Source: Candidatus Wallbacteria bacterium (lineage in GTDB: Bacteria; Muiribacteriota; UBA6191; JACPRK01). From it: a stretch of DNA of 64,000 nucleotides. Shown here piece by piece: positions 1 to 9,461 of this stretch. The first letter of the stretch is position 1. The number at the start of each line of letters is the position of its first letter. Made by a program: the position numbers and the translations under genes. The notes under the pieces were generated by a model, which saw only the letters and a list, made by a program, of their open reading frames with translations, had not been told where the DNA came from and made no database searches. Location of the stretch: assembly GCA_016213845.1 (NCBI GenBank), contig JACQZN010000071.1, positions 1 to 64,000 on the forward strand, written 5' to 3'.

Positions 1-324
1 GGCGGCAACCGAGAAGCGCTCGAAAGACTGGCCCGCTACATCTTGCGTCCTCCTCTGGCTCAGAGCCGCCTGGAGCGAGGGCCCCAGGGAAGTATCGTGC
101 TTCACATGAAGAAAGCCTGGCGCAACGGGACCTCCGCGGTCGCCCTCGAGCCTCTCGATTTCATGGCGAAGCTGGCTGCCCTGGTCCCCCGTCCCAGACA
201 GAACACCCTGCGCTTTCACGGGCTCTACGCCCCGAACGCCAGGCTCCGTTCGCGGGTCGTGGTTCCACCCGAACAGACCGGCAGAGCTCCATGCTCGTGC
301 GGCCCCAAGGTGCCGAGCACCTAG
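1..324 (+). pseudogene. IS91-family (Y2-type) transposase, C-terminal remnant
   Basis: The reading frame is open from base 1 to the stop at 322-324 and runs off the left edge. Its translation contains REALERLARYILRPPLA, EPLDFMAKLAALVPRPR and NTLRFHGLYAPNARLRS. These match, in order, the conserved C-terminal blocks of IS91/IS801-type transposases (Transposase_32 family). The true C-terminus of such proteins continues for about another 50-100 residues, but here the frame runs into unrelated sequence after about residue 85. The Y2 catalytic region would lie upstream, outside the window. A second, more decayed copy lies at 59482-59790. It is most likely a dead insertion-sequence end. Confidence 0.75.
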
Positions 325-325
325 A

Positions 326-673
326 CGAATCGCCGTCGAGCTTTACGCGAGCTCACGCGTCGCGGCCTGCACGCCCGTGCGAGAGCCGTTCGGCCTGATT
401 CCGCTCGAGGCGATGGCTTGCGGCACCCCCGTCGCCGGTGTCGCCGAGGGCGGGCTTCTGGAAACGATCGAGCACGGCGTCAACGGGCTCCTGACGCCGC
501 GAGACCCCCAGGCCTTCGCCGCCGCCCTGCTCACGCTGCTCGACAGCGCCTCGGAGCGCGAGCGGCTCTCGCAGGCCGGGCTGGCCGCCGTGCGCGCCCG
601 CTGGAGCTGGGACGCCTCCGCCGCCCGGCTCGAGTCCGAGCTGGCGCGCGCCGCCGCGATGCCTCGCCGCTAA
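326..673 (+). pseudogene. Glycosyltransferase (GT4-like) C-terminal fragment
   Basis: The frame shows LYASSRVAACTPVREPFGL followed by IPLEAMACGTPVAGVAEGG. This is the nucleotide-sugar binding region with the E-x7-E motif of group 1 (GT4) glycosyltransferases. About 110 residues remain, whereas an intact enzyme has about 350-400. The frame begins directly after the transposase remnant with no credible start; a GTG at 377 would cut into the motif. The natural stop at 671-673 is retained. The simplest reading is a glycosyltransferase gene whose 5' two thirds were replaced by the IS91-type element. Confidence 0.7.
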
Positions 674-694
674 CCAACCAACCCGCCAGGCACG

Positions 695-2833
695 CTACTG
701 TATGAACTCGGCCCTGGGGGCGTCGGGCCGAATCGCCCGCGGATGGTAGAGCGGCAGCACCGAGCTCATGCCGTGCATCTCGGGGAACCGGTCGAAGAGC
801 GCGTAGGTGTTGGGCAGCGACTTTCTGCTGTAGGTCGCCTCATGCCAGGCGCGGTTGTCGGCGACTCCCATGCCGGCCTCGACGAGCCGATCCGTCATCG
901 GCTCCAGGCGCGGATGCCTGCGCACCAGCTCCCGCACGGCGGCCGTGACCGTACGCTTCGGGTGGACGAAGGACCACATGATCTTCTTGAACAGGTAGAC
1001 GTTCATCGCCTTCTTCCAGGCCGGCGCCGGGGCCCAGAGCGCGTCGACGAAATGGTGATCCATCTGCAAGTGGCGCACCTCGTCCAGACAATGGAAACGG
1101 TGCACGGTCACGTACATCGGCTCCAGCCGCTCTCGCTCTGCCTGGTACTTGCGGTGGAAGTCGATAGTCTTCTCCTCGAACAGCGTGGCGACCCAGATCC
1201 ACCAGATGTAGAGGGTCGGATCGGCCATGCTCCGGTCGAGGAACGCGGCCTGCGAATCCGAGAGCTTGTAGACGTGGAACGTCTCCTTCTCATAGGTCGC
1301 GGGATTGGCCTCGACCAGCAGCCGGCGGAACATCGCCGAGTGCTTGTCCTCCTCCTGGATGAAGAACTCGCACGCCTCCACGAGCGCCGGCGGCAGCTTT
1401 CCGCCGGACAGACGCAGGAACGACTTCAGTCCGCGGACCAGCAGCACCTGCTCCAGGAACACGAATTGCTCCGAGATCCCCTCGGCGAAGATCTGATTGT
1501 AGGAGAGCTGCTCTTCCGGGTTGAGCAGCTTGTACGCCTCGGTGAAGTAGAGGTGAGACATGCACTCGGGGGCGTAGAGCCGATCCCGGCTGCATGGCTT
1601 CCAGTCGAGGTCGCCGATGCCGAACTCATGCGCCTTCGATTGCGCGTTGATCTCCTCGACTGGCGGCACGCGCAGGAGCGCGGCCTCGCGGCGCGGGGCG
1701 CCGGCGTCCTCGAGCGAGACGAGCGGCAGCTCCCGGAAGCCCGGCTCCGGAGCACCCGCGAAGGGGCCCGAGCGCGCCGCCGCCGCCGCGGCCTCGTACT
1801 GGGCGCGGGTCCAGGCAATCTGATCCTTCAGCAGCTTCCACATGATGGAGCCGTAGCCCCGGTAAACCGTCGAAGCGTAGACCTTCGAGCCGCTGGCCTT
1901 GAAGCGCTCGTGGGCGTCGCGCCAGTGCCAGTTCGGCACGTTCGGCACCACGTGGTGCATGCCGTGATAGCAGGCCGCGTGCGGCGCCAGGACCAGCGCC
2001 TGCCACCAGGGCGCCTCGATGTTCGTGGAGCCGGCGAGCTGCTCGACCACGCTGTTGCCCGTGGCGTCCTCGTAGACGTGGTCACAGGCCAGGCGGACCT
2101 GCCCGATCAAGGCAGAGAGCACCAGCGGAATCCCGTAGGCCCAGCCGAAGGCCGCCCACGCGCCCGTCATCCAGAGGGCGATGAGGACCGCATACCAGAA
2201 GACGCTGGGACCCAGCGCCCAGATCCAGAGCCTCTTTCCCTGCTCGAGCCGGTGCGGGTCCTCGAGGTCGGCCGCGGCGCCGAACTGGCTGAAGTACTTG
2301 ACGTGCCAATTGCGGAGCGAACGGCTCAAGATCGTCAGCGGGAAGATCGCCAGCCGCAACGTGAGCCAGGCAGGCAGGAAGAATGTGGAGAAGACGACGA
2401 AGCCGAGGAAGGCCGGCGGGCTCATCCGGTTGAGCAGGAAGAAGTACGGGTCCTTCCCCGGGACGTTGGACCACTGGTGGTGCAGCGCGTGCGCGTAGCC
2501 GTAGTAGTCCATGTTCATCATGATCGGGTAGCAGACGACGGCGTCTATCAGCACTCGTTTCAGCGGTTGACTCTCGAGGTGTCGCACGTGGCTCAGGTCG
2601 TGCATCAGCACGCCCAGCGCGTGGATCCGGCCGCCCATCAGGATCCAGACCGGCACGCAGATCCAGAGCGAGCTCGTGGTCAGGGTGATCGCCGCCCCCA
2701 GGGCCAGGAAGGCGAGGTCGCCAGCGCCCTGCGCCAGCATCCGCCATTCCTGCTGCCCGTACCATCCCATCGGGAAGTCCCGGACGGCAGCCTCCAGGAT
2801 GCGCGTCTCCGCGCCCTTGTCGTACTCGATCAT
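695..2833 (-). CDS. Fused fatty-acid desaturase / AurF-like diiron oxygenase
   Basis: This 712-residue protein has two different diiron domains. Residues about 35-340 are a membrane fatty-acid desaturase: hydrophobic segments and three histidine boxes, HDLSH (78-82), HALHH (115-119) and HGMHH (290-294). Residues about 390-700 resemble the soluble AurF/PF11583 p-aminobenzoate N-oxygenase family, with metal-ligand patterns EEDKH (494-498), EEKT (553-556) and DEVRH (584-588). The linker at about 345-385 is Ala/Pro-rich. The ATG at 2833 has an AGGAG site 6 bases upstream. Both domains normally use O2 and a diiron centre to hydroxylate, desaturate or N-oxygenate a substrate. One protein carrying both suggests sequential oxidation of one lipid-linked substrate, but the substrate is unknown. 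No biosynthetic partner genes lie beside it. Confidence 0.8.
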   Translation of the reverse strand: MIEYDKGAETRILEAAVRDFPMGWYGQQEWRMLAQGAGDLAFLALGAAITLTTSSLWICVPVWILMGGRIHALGVLMHDLSHVRHLESQPLKRVLIDAVVCYPIMMNMDYYGYAHALHHQWSNVPGKDPYFFLLNRMSPPAFLGFVVFSTFFLPAWLTLRLAIFPLTILSRSLRNWHVKYFSQFGAAADLEDPHRLEQGKRLWIWALGPSVFWYAVLIALWMTGAWAAFGWAYGIPLVLSALIGQVRLACDHVYEDATGNSVVEQLAGSTNIEAPWWQALVLAPHAACYHGMHHVVPNVPNWHWRDAHERFKASGSKVYASTVYRGYGSIMWKLLKDQIAWTRAQYEAAAAAARSGPFAGAPEPGFRELPLVSLEDAGAPRREAALLRVPPVEEINAQSKAHEFGIGDLDWKPCSRDRLYAPECMSHLYFTEAYKLLNPEEQLSYNQIFAEGISEQFVFLEQVLLVRGLKSFLRLSGGKLPPALVEACEFFIQEEDKHSAMFRRLLVEANPATYEKETFHVYKLSDSQAAFLDRSMADPTLYIWWIWVATLFEEKTIDFHRKYQAERERLEPMYVTVHRFHCLDEVRHLQMDHHFVDALWAPAPAWKKAMNVYLFKKIMWSFVHPKRTVTAAVRELVRRHPRLEPMTDRLVEAGMGVADNRAWHEATYSRKSLPNTYALFDRFPEMHGMSSVLPLYHPRAIRPDAPRAEFIQ

Positions 2834-3002
2834 CGCTACTCCTCGCGCGGGTGTCCGCCCCGGCGAACTCGCAAAGCCGGTCGTTGCCAGCGGTCGGCGA
2901 GTATCGCATCTGCAGGCACGGATTGTCGGTGACTGGAGGAACCGATCAGGGACCTAAGTCCAACACCCCTGAAACAGTATCGAAAGAGTTGTTCGAGATC
3001 CC

Positions 3003-3122
3003 TCTCAGGGCTTCGCCCCGAACCCCACCAAGGGGTCACCGACCCCTTGGAACCCCTCGGAAAAACGGGTGTCCAGAGGGCCTCTGGCCCTTTGGCGGGG
3101 GTTCGGGGGCAGAGCCCCTGAG
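3003..3122. repeat. GC-rich nested stem-loop repeat
   Basis: The spacer 2834-3233 has no gene. The outer arms, about 3003-3027 and 3094-3122, are imperfect inverted copies around CCCCGAACCCC. Inside them is a perfect 10-bp stem (CCAAGGGGTC at 3028-3037 with its complement at 3041-3050). Similar 'gggcttcgcccc-gaaccccc-accagggg' blocks recur near 56930-56995, 59386-59450 and 61640-61830, so this is a dispersed genomic repeat. It lies after the end of the efflux operon on the minus strand and could act as its terminator, although no T-run is visible. Confidence 0.6.
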
Positions 3123-3233
3123 TGGGTTCGTACAACTCATTCCCGCTTGCTTCATGGGCACTGGGCCCAAGTCGCGACGGGCTCGGCATTTCGCCGCCGG
3201 TCCGGTGCGCCCGCAAGCCCGGACTTCAGCCGG

Positions 3234-4517
3234 TCACGGTGCCGGCGGGTGTCCGGTGGCCGTGTCGAGCGCGATTCGGGCCTGCTCGTGATCCCAGAGG
3301 GCCTCGAGCAGCCGCTGCCTGACATCGATGAGATCGTCCTGCGCCTTGAGGATCTGCAGGGTGTCGGCCAGGCCTGTGCGGTAAGCGCGTTCGGCCACCT
3401 CGACGTTTCTGGCCGACACGGGAACGACTCGCTCTGAGTAGAGCCGGCAACGCTGGGCGGCTCGCAGCCCGCGTTCGCGCGCGTCGCGAACCTGGCGCCG
3501 GACCTCCAGGCGCAGCGACTCGAGCTGCGACCGAGCCACGCCGACGGAGGCCTTGGCGGCGAGGATTTCCCCCTGGTTGCGGTTGACGATCGGCAGCCCG
3601 ACGTTGAGCCGTAGCGTGACGAGCTCGTCACGGTCGGTCAGCGGTGGCAGGGAGGCCTGCGCGTCGATGACGTCGGTTCCTCGAGAGTAGAAGAGGCCGG
3701 CCTTCACGTCGGGATGTCGCCCGGCCTTCTGGAGGGCGAGCTGCTCTTCGGCCACGCGCACGGCCAGCTCGCGCTGCCGAAGGTCCGGTCGCGAGCGAGT
3801 GGCGGCGTCGAGCAGCTCCTGCTCGGGCGGGGTCTGGGCGGCGGGGCTCCAGTCGGCGGTGACGGAGGAGGCGGTGGTCTCGGGCAGTCCGAGCAGCGAT
3901 TCGAGCGTGACCCGGGCTGATGCCAGGTCGGCCTCCAGCCCGACGGCCTCGGCCGCGCGCTTTTCTCGCGAGACCTCCGCCAGGCTGACTTCCACCGAGG
4001 GCAGATCTCCCAGCTCGGCGCGCCCTTTCGCGATGCGCTCCACGCTCCGAGAGATGCCGACCGCTTCCTCGTTGAGAGACAGCCGTCGCTGCAGGAAGTA
4101 GGTGCGGTAGAACGCCAGCGCGATCTCGCCGGACAGGATGCGCGCTCGATCCTCGGCGCCCAGCCGCGCCTGTTCCAGCTCCAGCCGGGCGGTCCCGACG
4201 CGGTGGCGTCGCTTGCCCCCGGTCTCGATCTGCTGGGAGATGCCCAGCTCGAGCTCCCTCTGGCCCTCGTCGGAGAGGCCCTTGTCGGTCGTGACGCCCG
4301 CGTCCAGCTCGGGGTTGTAGGGTCTGGTGAGCGCCGTGCGCAGCTTGCCGGCTGCGACCTCGAGCTGGCGGCGCATCGTCTCGAGCTCCGGGTTTCGGGC
4401 CAGGCCGAGCCGGAGGGCCTCTCGAAGAGTCAAAGGAGCCGGTGCATCCATCGTCACGGCAACCCCGGGTGCGAGCCAGGCCAGTGTCAGGATCAGCCAC
4501 GCGGAGCGCGCGCTCAT
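3234..4517 (-). CDS. Outer-membrane efflux channel, TolC/CusC family
   Basis: This 427-residue protein begins MSARSAWLILTLAWLAPG, a cleavable signal peptide. It continues with the two repeated helical halves of the outer-membrane-factor family (for example LTLREALRLGLARNPEL near the N-terminus). The ATG at 4517 overlaps the TGA of the upstream pump gene (ATGA), so the two are translationally coupled; a longer open frame further upstream is only antisense or out-of-frame pump sequence. It is the last gene of a minus-strand tripartite metal-efflux operon (adaptor, pump, channel) and should form the outer-membrane duct. The metal specificity is set by the other two components. Confidence 0.9.
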   Translation of the reverse strand: MSARSAWLILTLAWLAPGVAVTMDAPAPLTLREALRLGLARNPELETMRRQLEVAAGKLRTALTRPYNPELDAGVTTDKGLSDEGQRELELGISQQIETGGKRRHRVGTARLELEQARLGAEDRARILSGEIALAFYRTYFLQRRLSLNEEAVGISRSVERIAKGRAELGDLPSVEVSLAEVSREKRAAEAVGLEADLASARVTLESLLGLPETTASSVTADWSPAAQTPPEQELLDAATRSRPDLRQRELAVRVAEEQLALQKAGRHPDVKAGLFYSRGTDVIDAQASLPPLTDRDELVTLRLNVGLPIVNRNQGEILAAKASVGVARSQLESLRLEVRRQVRDARERGLRAAQRCRLYSERVVPVSARNVEVAERAYRTGLADTLQILKAQDDLIDVRQRLLEALWDHEQARIALDTATGHPPAP

Positions 4518-7500
4518 GGGAACTCCTCCTCGTCGGGAACCGCTCCGGAGGCCGGTTTCGGGGGCGGGGTCTCCTCTTCCTCCGTGGCGGTGGGCGGTTC
4601 GAACCATCCGTAGAGCACCGGGATCACGAACAGCGTCAACAGCGTGCTGCTGAGGATGCCGCCGATGACGACCGTGGCGAGCGGCTTCTGGACCTCCGCG
4701 CCCATCCCGGTCGCCAGCGCCATCGGGACGAAGCCGAACGCCGCCACCAGAGCGGTCATCATCACGGGCCGCAGGCGGACCAGGCTGCCCCTGAGCACGG
4801 CCTCCTGCAGTCCGACGCCCGTGAGCCTCAAGTGGCGGATGAACGTCACCATCACCAGCCCGTTCAGGACGGCCACGCCCGAGAGCGCGATGAAGCCCAC
4901 GGCTGCGGCGATGGAAAACGGCATCGCGCGCATCGACAAGGCGATCACGCCGCCGGTCGTCGCGAGCGGCACGCCTGTGAACACCAGGAGCGACAGGCGA
5001 ACCGAGCCGAGCGACAGGTAGAGAAGTCCGAAGATGCAGGCCAGCGCCACGGGCACGACGATGGCCAGCCGGGTCCGCGCTCTCTGGAGGTTCTCGAACT
5101 GTCCGCCCCACTCGAGGTGATAGCGCCCTGGAGGGAGCTTCACGCGCTCCTCGATGCGTTTCTGGGCCTCGGCCACGAAGCTCCCGACGTCGCGGCCTCG
5201 GACGTTGGCCTGGACCGTGATGCGCCGGCGCCCCCACTCCCGCGTGATCGTCGAGGGGCCTTCGACCAGCCGGATCGTCGCCAGCCTCGAGAGCGGGAGT
5301 CTCTGTCCCGACGCCGTCGAGAGCAGCATCGAACCGATGGCCTCGGGGCTGCGGCGCCATCTCTCGGGCAGGCGGGCGACCAGCGGAAATCGAAGCTGGC
5401 CCTCGACCACTTCGCCCAGCGGCCTGCCGCCGATCGCCTCGACCAGGTCGAGCACCTCCCTCGCGGCCACTCCGTAGCGCGCGATGGCCTCCTGGTCGAC
5501 CTTCAGCTGCAAGACCGGCTGGCCGGCCAGCTGTTCGGTAGTGGGATCGACGCACCCGGGAATGGACCTCAGGACGGCCTCCAGCTCGCGGCCCTTGGCC
5601 TCCAGGAGCTCGAAGTCGTCGCCGAAGAGCTTCACCGCCACATCGGCGCGCACCCCCGAGATCATCTCGTTCAAGCGCATCTCGATCGGCTGGGTCAACG
5701 CGATCCGCTGGCCGGGCATGTCGCGGAGGGACCGCTGCACGAGGACCACCAGCTCGCTCTGGGTGCGGGCCTTCGTCCACCGACTGCGCGGCCTGAGGGT
5801 GATGAACACGTCGGTCAGCTCCACTCCCATCGGGTCGGTCGCGACCTCCGCCGTTCCGATACGGCTCCAGACGTGCTCGACCTCGTCGGGAAAGGCGGCG
5901 AGGATCGCCTGTTCCATCCGGGTGTTGTAGCGGACCGACTCGGCGATGTCCGTGCCGGGCAGGCGGACGACGTTCACGACGATGGCGCCTTCCGAAAGGC
6001 GCGGGAGGAACTCGGAACCCAGCCCCCTCGCGAGCATCCCCGACAAGAACAGAACCGCCATCGCCAGGCCGATCGTGGCTAACCGGTTCGCCATCGCCAG
6101 CCGCAAGGCCGGAGCATAGAGCCCGTGCGCCAATCGCACCGGCAGCGGCTCCCGCTCCTCGATTCTCCTCGGCAGCAGCAGGCTGGCCAGCACCGGCATC
6201 AACGTCAGCGACAGCGCGAGCGATCCCAGCAGCGCGAAGATGACCGTCAGCGCCATCGGCCGGAAGAGTTTTCCCTCGATGCCTTCCAGCGTCAGGATTG
6301 GCAGGTAGACGATCATGATGATCAGCTCGCCGAACATCGTCGGCCTGCGCACCTCGAGGGCGGCGTCGCGCACGATGTCGGTGAAGCTGCGCCCGGAGGA
6401 GGAGGAGGAGGAGCCGCGGGCGATGTGACGCACGACGTTCTCGATCATGATCACGGAGCTGTCGACGACCAGTCCGAAGTCGAGCGCGCCCAGGCTGAGG
6501 AGGCTGCCGGCGATGCCGAACCGGAGCATGCCCAGGAACGCGAAGAGCATCGAGAGCGGGATGGCCAGCGCCACAATCAGGCCCGCTCGCAAGTTCCCCA
6601 GGAACGCGAAGAGGACGGCCACGACCAGCAGCCCGCCCTCGAAGAGGTTTCCGCGGACGGTGTCGATCACGTGGTCGACCAGCTCCGTGCGATCGTACAC
6701 CGTCTCGACCTTCACCCCGGGCGGCAATGTCCGCTGGACCTCCGCCAGGCGGTCCTTCAAGCGCCAGGTGACCTCGTGGCTGTTCTCGCCCATCAGCATG
6801 AAGCCGAGTCCCAGGACGACTTCTCCCTTTCCGTCGGCCGTGACGGCGCCCCGGCGGAGCTCGTGGCCGATGGCGACCTCGGCCACGTCGCGGATGCGGA
6901 CCGGCACGCCGTTCGTGGCCTTGATGACGATGCCGCCAATCTGGTCGGTCGTCGTCGTGCGGGCGATGCCGTGCACCAGGAGCATCTCGCCGCCGGTGGA
7001 GATGCTGCCGCCGCCCGCGTTGGAGTTGTTGGCGGCCGCCGCCGTGACCACTTCGTCGTGAGTGACGCCGTGCTTGATCAGCCGAGCCGGGTCGATGCGG
7101 ATCTCGTACTGCTTCTCGAAGCCGCCCCAGCTGTTGATTTCGGCTGCTCCGGCGACCGTTCGCAACGACGGTTTCACGACCCAGTCGTGCAGCGTTCGAA
7201 GTTCGGTCAGGTCATTGCCTTGCGAGGAGAGCACATAGTGAAAGACCTCGCCCAGGCCCGTGGTCACGGGGCCCATCTGCGGGCGAGGCAGTCCGTCGGG
7301 GAGCTCGACCGTGCTGAGCCGCTCGGTGACGAGCTGCCGGGCGAAGTAGATGTCGGTGCCGTCGGCGAAAATGGCGACGACCTGCGAGAGGCCGAACTTG
7401 GAGATGGAGCGGACCTGCCCCAGACCCGGCAGTCCGCCGATCGCTTGCTCGACCGGAAACGTGATCTGCTGCTCGACCTCTTCCGGGGCGAGCGCGGGGA

Positions 7501-7657
7501 CGACGGTGTTGATCTGCACCTGCACCGGCGTCGTGTCCGGAAACGCGTCGACGGGCAGCAGGCGCACCCAGTAGATACCGAAGACGGCGAAGAGCGCCGC
7601 CGTCACGGCCACCGGAAGGCGATGGCGCAGCGAGACCTGGATGATCCACTCGAGCAT
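4514..7657 (-). CDS. RND heavy-metal efflux pump, CzcA/CusA family
   Basis: At 1047 residues this is the full length of an HME-RND proton/metal antiporter. It has an N-terminal transmembrane helix, two large periplasmic loops and the transmembrane-4 signature DFGLVVDSSVIMIEN. That signature resembles the divalent-cation CzcA type (DFG..VD....ME) more than the CusA Cu/Ag type. An unusual run of six serines (about residues 413-418) is coded by repeated GGA/GGAGGA triplets near 6400-6415. The C-terminal tail is acidic/Pro-rich (PTATEEEETPPPKPA). The start is 9 bases after the adaptor stop and the end overlaps the channel gene. It exports metal cations from periplasm or cytoplasm through the tripartite complex. 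Confidence 0.92.
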   Translation of the reverse strand: MLEWIIQVSLRHRLPVAVTAALFAVFGIYWVRLLPVDAFPDTTPVQVQINTVVPALAPEEVEQQITFPVEQAIGGLPGLGQVRSISKFGLSQVVAIFADGTDIYFARQLVTERLSTVELPDGLPRPQMGPVTTGLGEVFHYVLSSQGNDLTELRTLHDWVVKPSLRTVAGAAEINSWGGFEKQYEIRIDPARLIKHGVTHDEVVTAAAANNSNAGGGSISTGGEMLLVHGIARTTTTDQIGGIVIKATNGVPVRIRDVAEVAIGHELRRGAVTADGKGEVVLGLGFMLMGENSHEVTWRLKDRLAEVQRTLPPGVKVETVYDRTELVDHVIDTVRGNLFEGGLLVVAVLFAFLGNLRAGLIVALAIPLSMLFAFLGMLRFGIAGSLLSLGALDFGLVVDSSVIMIENVVRHIARGSSSSSSGRSFTDIVRDAALEVRRPTMFGELIIMIVYLPILTLEGIEGKLFRPMALTVIFALLGSLALSLTLMPVLASLLLPRRIEEREPLPVRLAHGLYAPALRLAMANRLATIGLAMAVLFLSGMLARGLGSEFLPRLSEGAIVVNVVRLPGTDIAESVRYNTRMEQAILAAFPDEVEHVWSRIGTAEVATDPMGVELTDVFITLRPRSRWTKARTQSELVVLVQRSLRDMPGQRIALTQPIEMRLNEMISGVRADVAVKLFGDDFELLEAKGRELEAVLRSIPGCVDPTTEQLAGQPVLQLKVDQEAIARYGVAAREVLDLVEAIGGRPLGEVVEGQLRFPLVARLPERWRRSPEAIGSMLLSTASGQRLPLSRLATIRLVEGPSTITREWGRRRITVQANVRGRDVGSFVAEAQKRIEERVKLPPGRYHLEWGGQFENLQRARTRLAIVVPVALACIFGLLYLSLGSVRLSLLVFTGVPLATTGGVIALSMRAMPFSIAAAVGFIALSGVAVLNGLVMVTFIRHLRLTGVGLQEAVLRGSLVRLRPVMMTALVAAFGFVPMALATGMGAEVQKPLATVVIGGILSSTLLTLFVIPVLYGWFEPPTATEEEETPPPKPASGAVPDEEEFP

Positions 7658-7666
7658 CGGTCTCTC

Positions 7667-9286
7667 CTAGTCGTCGACGCAGCCAGCGCCCATCTGGCTC
7701 TTCAAGATCTCGCTCTTGAGCACGTGGCTGCCGGTGGTGGCGACCTGCTCGCCCGGGAGAACGCCGACCAGCACCTCGACGTGACCGGCGGACCTGGCAC
7801 CCAGCCGGACCTTTCGAGTCTGGAAGAGCTCCGGCGAGACCTGAACGAAGAGGACGTTGCAGCAGCCCTCCCAGTGGAGCGCGGTCTCGGGCACGGCGAC
7901 GGCGTCGGGAGTGGCGCGAAGCACGACGCGGCCCACGCCGAAGGTGTGCGCTCGCAGCCGGCCCTGGGGGTTGGCGATTTCCGCGCGGACCTTCAAGGCG
8001 CGGGTCACCTCGTCGGCCTCCGTGCTGATCCAGGCGAGCTTGCCGGCCACGGCCTCGCCGCCGGCCGCGTCGGGCCGGAAGACGACCGTCTGGCCCAGGG
8101 CCAGCGCGGCGGCGTCCTCAAGCCGTACGTCCAGCTCGACCCACATCTGGCGAACGTCGGCGACGGTGAAGAGCGCGCGCGAGGCGTCGACGACCTCGCC
8201 GATCACGGCCTCGCGGCCGACGACCAGACCGTCGAGCGGAGCCGCCACGGGCAGCAGGTTCGCCGTGGCCGTCGCCGGGTCGAGCGCACGCAGGACCTCC
8301 CCGGGGAGGCCCAGCAATCGTACCTTCTCAGCCAGCTTGCTCTCGGGCAATCCTTCGATCGCTTGGAGGTCGATCGCCAGGCCCAGGTTCACCAGGGCCT
8401 GCTGCGCGTTGAAGAGCGCGATCCTGGCCTCACGCAGGGCGGCCGTTGCCTCCTGGAAGTCGGCCTGGCTGCGGAAGCCCTCCCGGGCGACTTCCCGGAC
8501 GCGGGAGAAGGCCTTCGACTTGACGTCGACCTGGGCCACGGCCTGCAGCAGCGCCGCCTTCGTCCGTCCGACTTCCGCGGCGTCGACCAGCGCGAGCACC
8601 TCGCCTGCCTTGACCGGCTGGCCGACTTGCTTCAGCACCTTCCAGACCGTGCCTGGAAGGCGAGAGGAGAGCCGCGCCAGCCGGGTGCGATCGTAGTCGA
8701 CCTGGCCGGGTGCTTCCAGCGTCGCCGGCATGGGGCGCCGCACGACCGGCTCGGTGGCGACGCCTGCCTTGCGGACGGCCTCCGGGGACGCAAACTGGAC
8801 GCGGAGCTGATGGGTCTGGCAGGTGAGGGGGTTGGGGGCCGGTGACTGGCCGGTCGTGACCATCGCCGGCCGCTGCGAGGACGGCTCCTTCGCCACGACT
8901 GCGACAGACGGGTTGCAGAGCGTGCATTGCGACTCAGGCACTCCGTGGGCGCCGCACCAATCGGCCGCGACCTTGCCCGCGAGGAGCTCAGGATGACACA
9001 GTGGGTCTTTCGACTCCGGAACACCGTGCTCCTTGCACCAGTCCTTGGGGTCCGCGCCGCCCAGCTCGGGGCGGCAGGCGAGGCACCTGGAGTCCGGCAC
9101 GCCGTGCGTCTCGCACCAGTCGTCCGGGGCGGCTGCCGTCTCCGAAGTCCATGGGCCCGGAATCCCGGAGAGCTTCCACCCGGTGCGATGGCCCAGGAGG
9201 CCGAGTCCGAGCAGACCTGCGAAGACCAGCAGCGTCGCTGCGTGCTGCAGGACGAGAGAGCGGGGGCCGTTGGAGGCTTGGTTCAT
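7667..9286 (-). CDS. RND periplasmic adaptor (CusB/CzcB) with three metal-binding-like repeats
   Basis: This 539-residue membrane-fusion protein has an N-terminal hydrophobic anchor (about 15-35), then three tandem repeats at about residues 57-73, 83-99 and 109-125 of the form D-W-C-x2-H-G-V-P-x-S-x3-x-C-x-P. Next come the barrel-sandwich, alpha-hairpin and beta-barrel regions typical of HlyD/CusB adaptors. The ATG at 9286 is chosen because GAGGA lies 5 bases upstream; a GTG 12 bases earlier is also in frame. Each repeat offers paired Cys with a His, which could bind or pass metal to the pump. Another Cys pair (EGCCNV) lies near the C-terminus. The gene is followed at once by the pump and channel genes. 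Confidence 0.88.
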   Translation of the reverse strand: MNQASNGPRSLVLQHAATLLVFAGLLGLGLLGHRTGWKLSGIPGPWTSETAAAPDDWCETHGVPDSRCLACRPELGGADPKDWCKEHGVPESKDPLCHPELLAGKVAADWCGAHGVPESQCTLCNPSVAVVAKEPSSQRPAMVTTGQSPAPNPLTCQTHQLRVQFASPEAVRKAGVATEPVVRRPMPATLEAPGQVDYDRTRLARLSSRLPGTVWKVLKQVGQPVKAGEVLALVDAAEVGRTKAALLQAVAQVDVKSKAFSRVREVAREGFRSQADFQEATAALREARIALFNAQQALVNLGLAIDLQAIEGLPESKLAEKVRLLGLPGEVLRALDPATATANLLPVAAPLDGLVVGREAVIGEVVDASRALFTVADVRQMWVELDVRLEDAAALALGQTVVFRPDAAGGEAVAGKLAWISTEADEVTRALKVRAEIANPQGRLRAHTFGVGRVVLRATPDAVAVPETALHWEGCCNVLFVQVSPELFQTRKVRLGARSAGHVEVLVGVLPGEQVATTGSHVLKSEILKSQMGAGCVDD

Positions 9287-9461
9287 GCGGTTCCTCACGC
9301 GGCTGGGCGCGCGGTCTGAGGCGAGAGACGTGCGTGCGAGCAGGGCCTGCGCCGGCCGGGCCTCCGCAAGCGTGCCGTGGCAGCGGTCGGAGGGCCGTGC
9401 TCCCGCGTCCCGGGAAGAGACCGGGCCGGGGGCGCGCGCCGGAAGGCGGCGGGAACGAGGC

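Noticed and set aside
743..2932. Long plus-strand open frame opposite the desaturase fusion
   Set aside because: It is rich in Arg/His/Gln without motifs and mirrors the coding strand; an antisense artefact of high GC.
6125..8845. 906-codon plus-strand open frame opposite the first efflux operon
   Set aside because: Low-complexity Arg/Gly/Asp-rich translation without family signals; the minus strand encodes a clear RND pump and adaptor.
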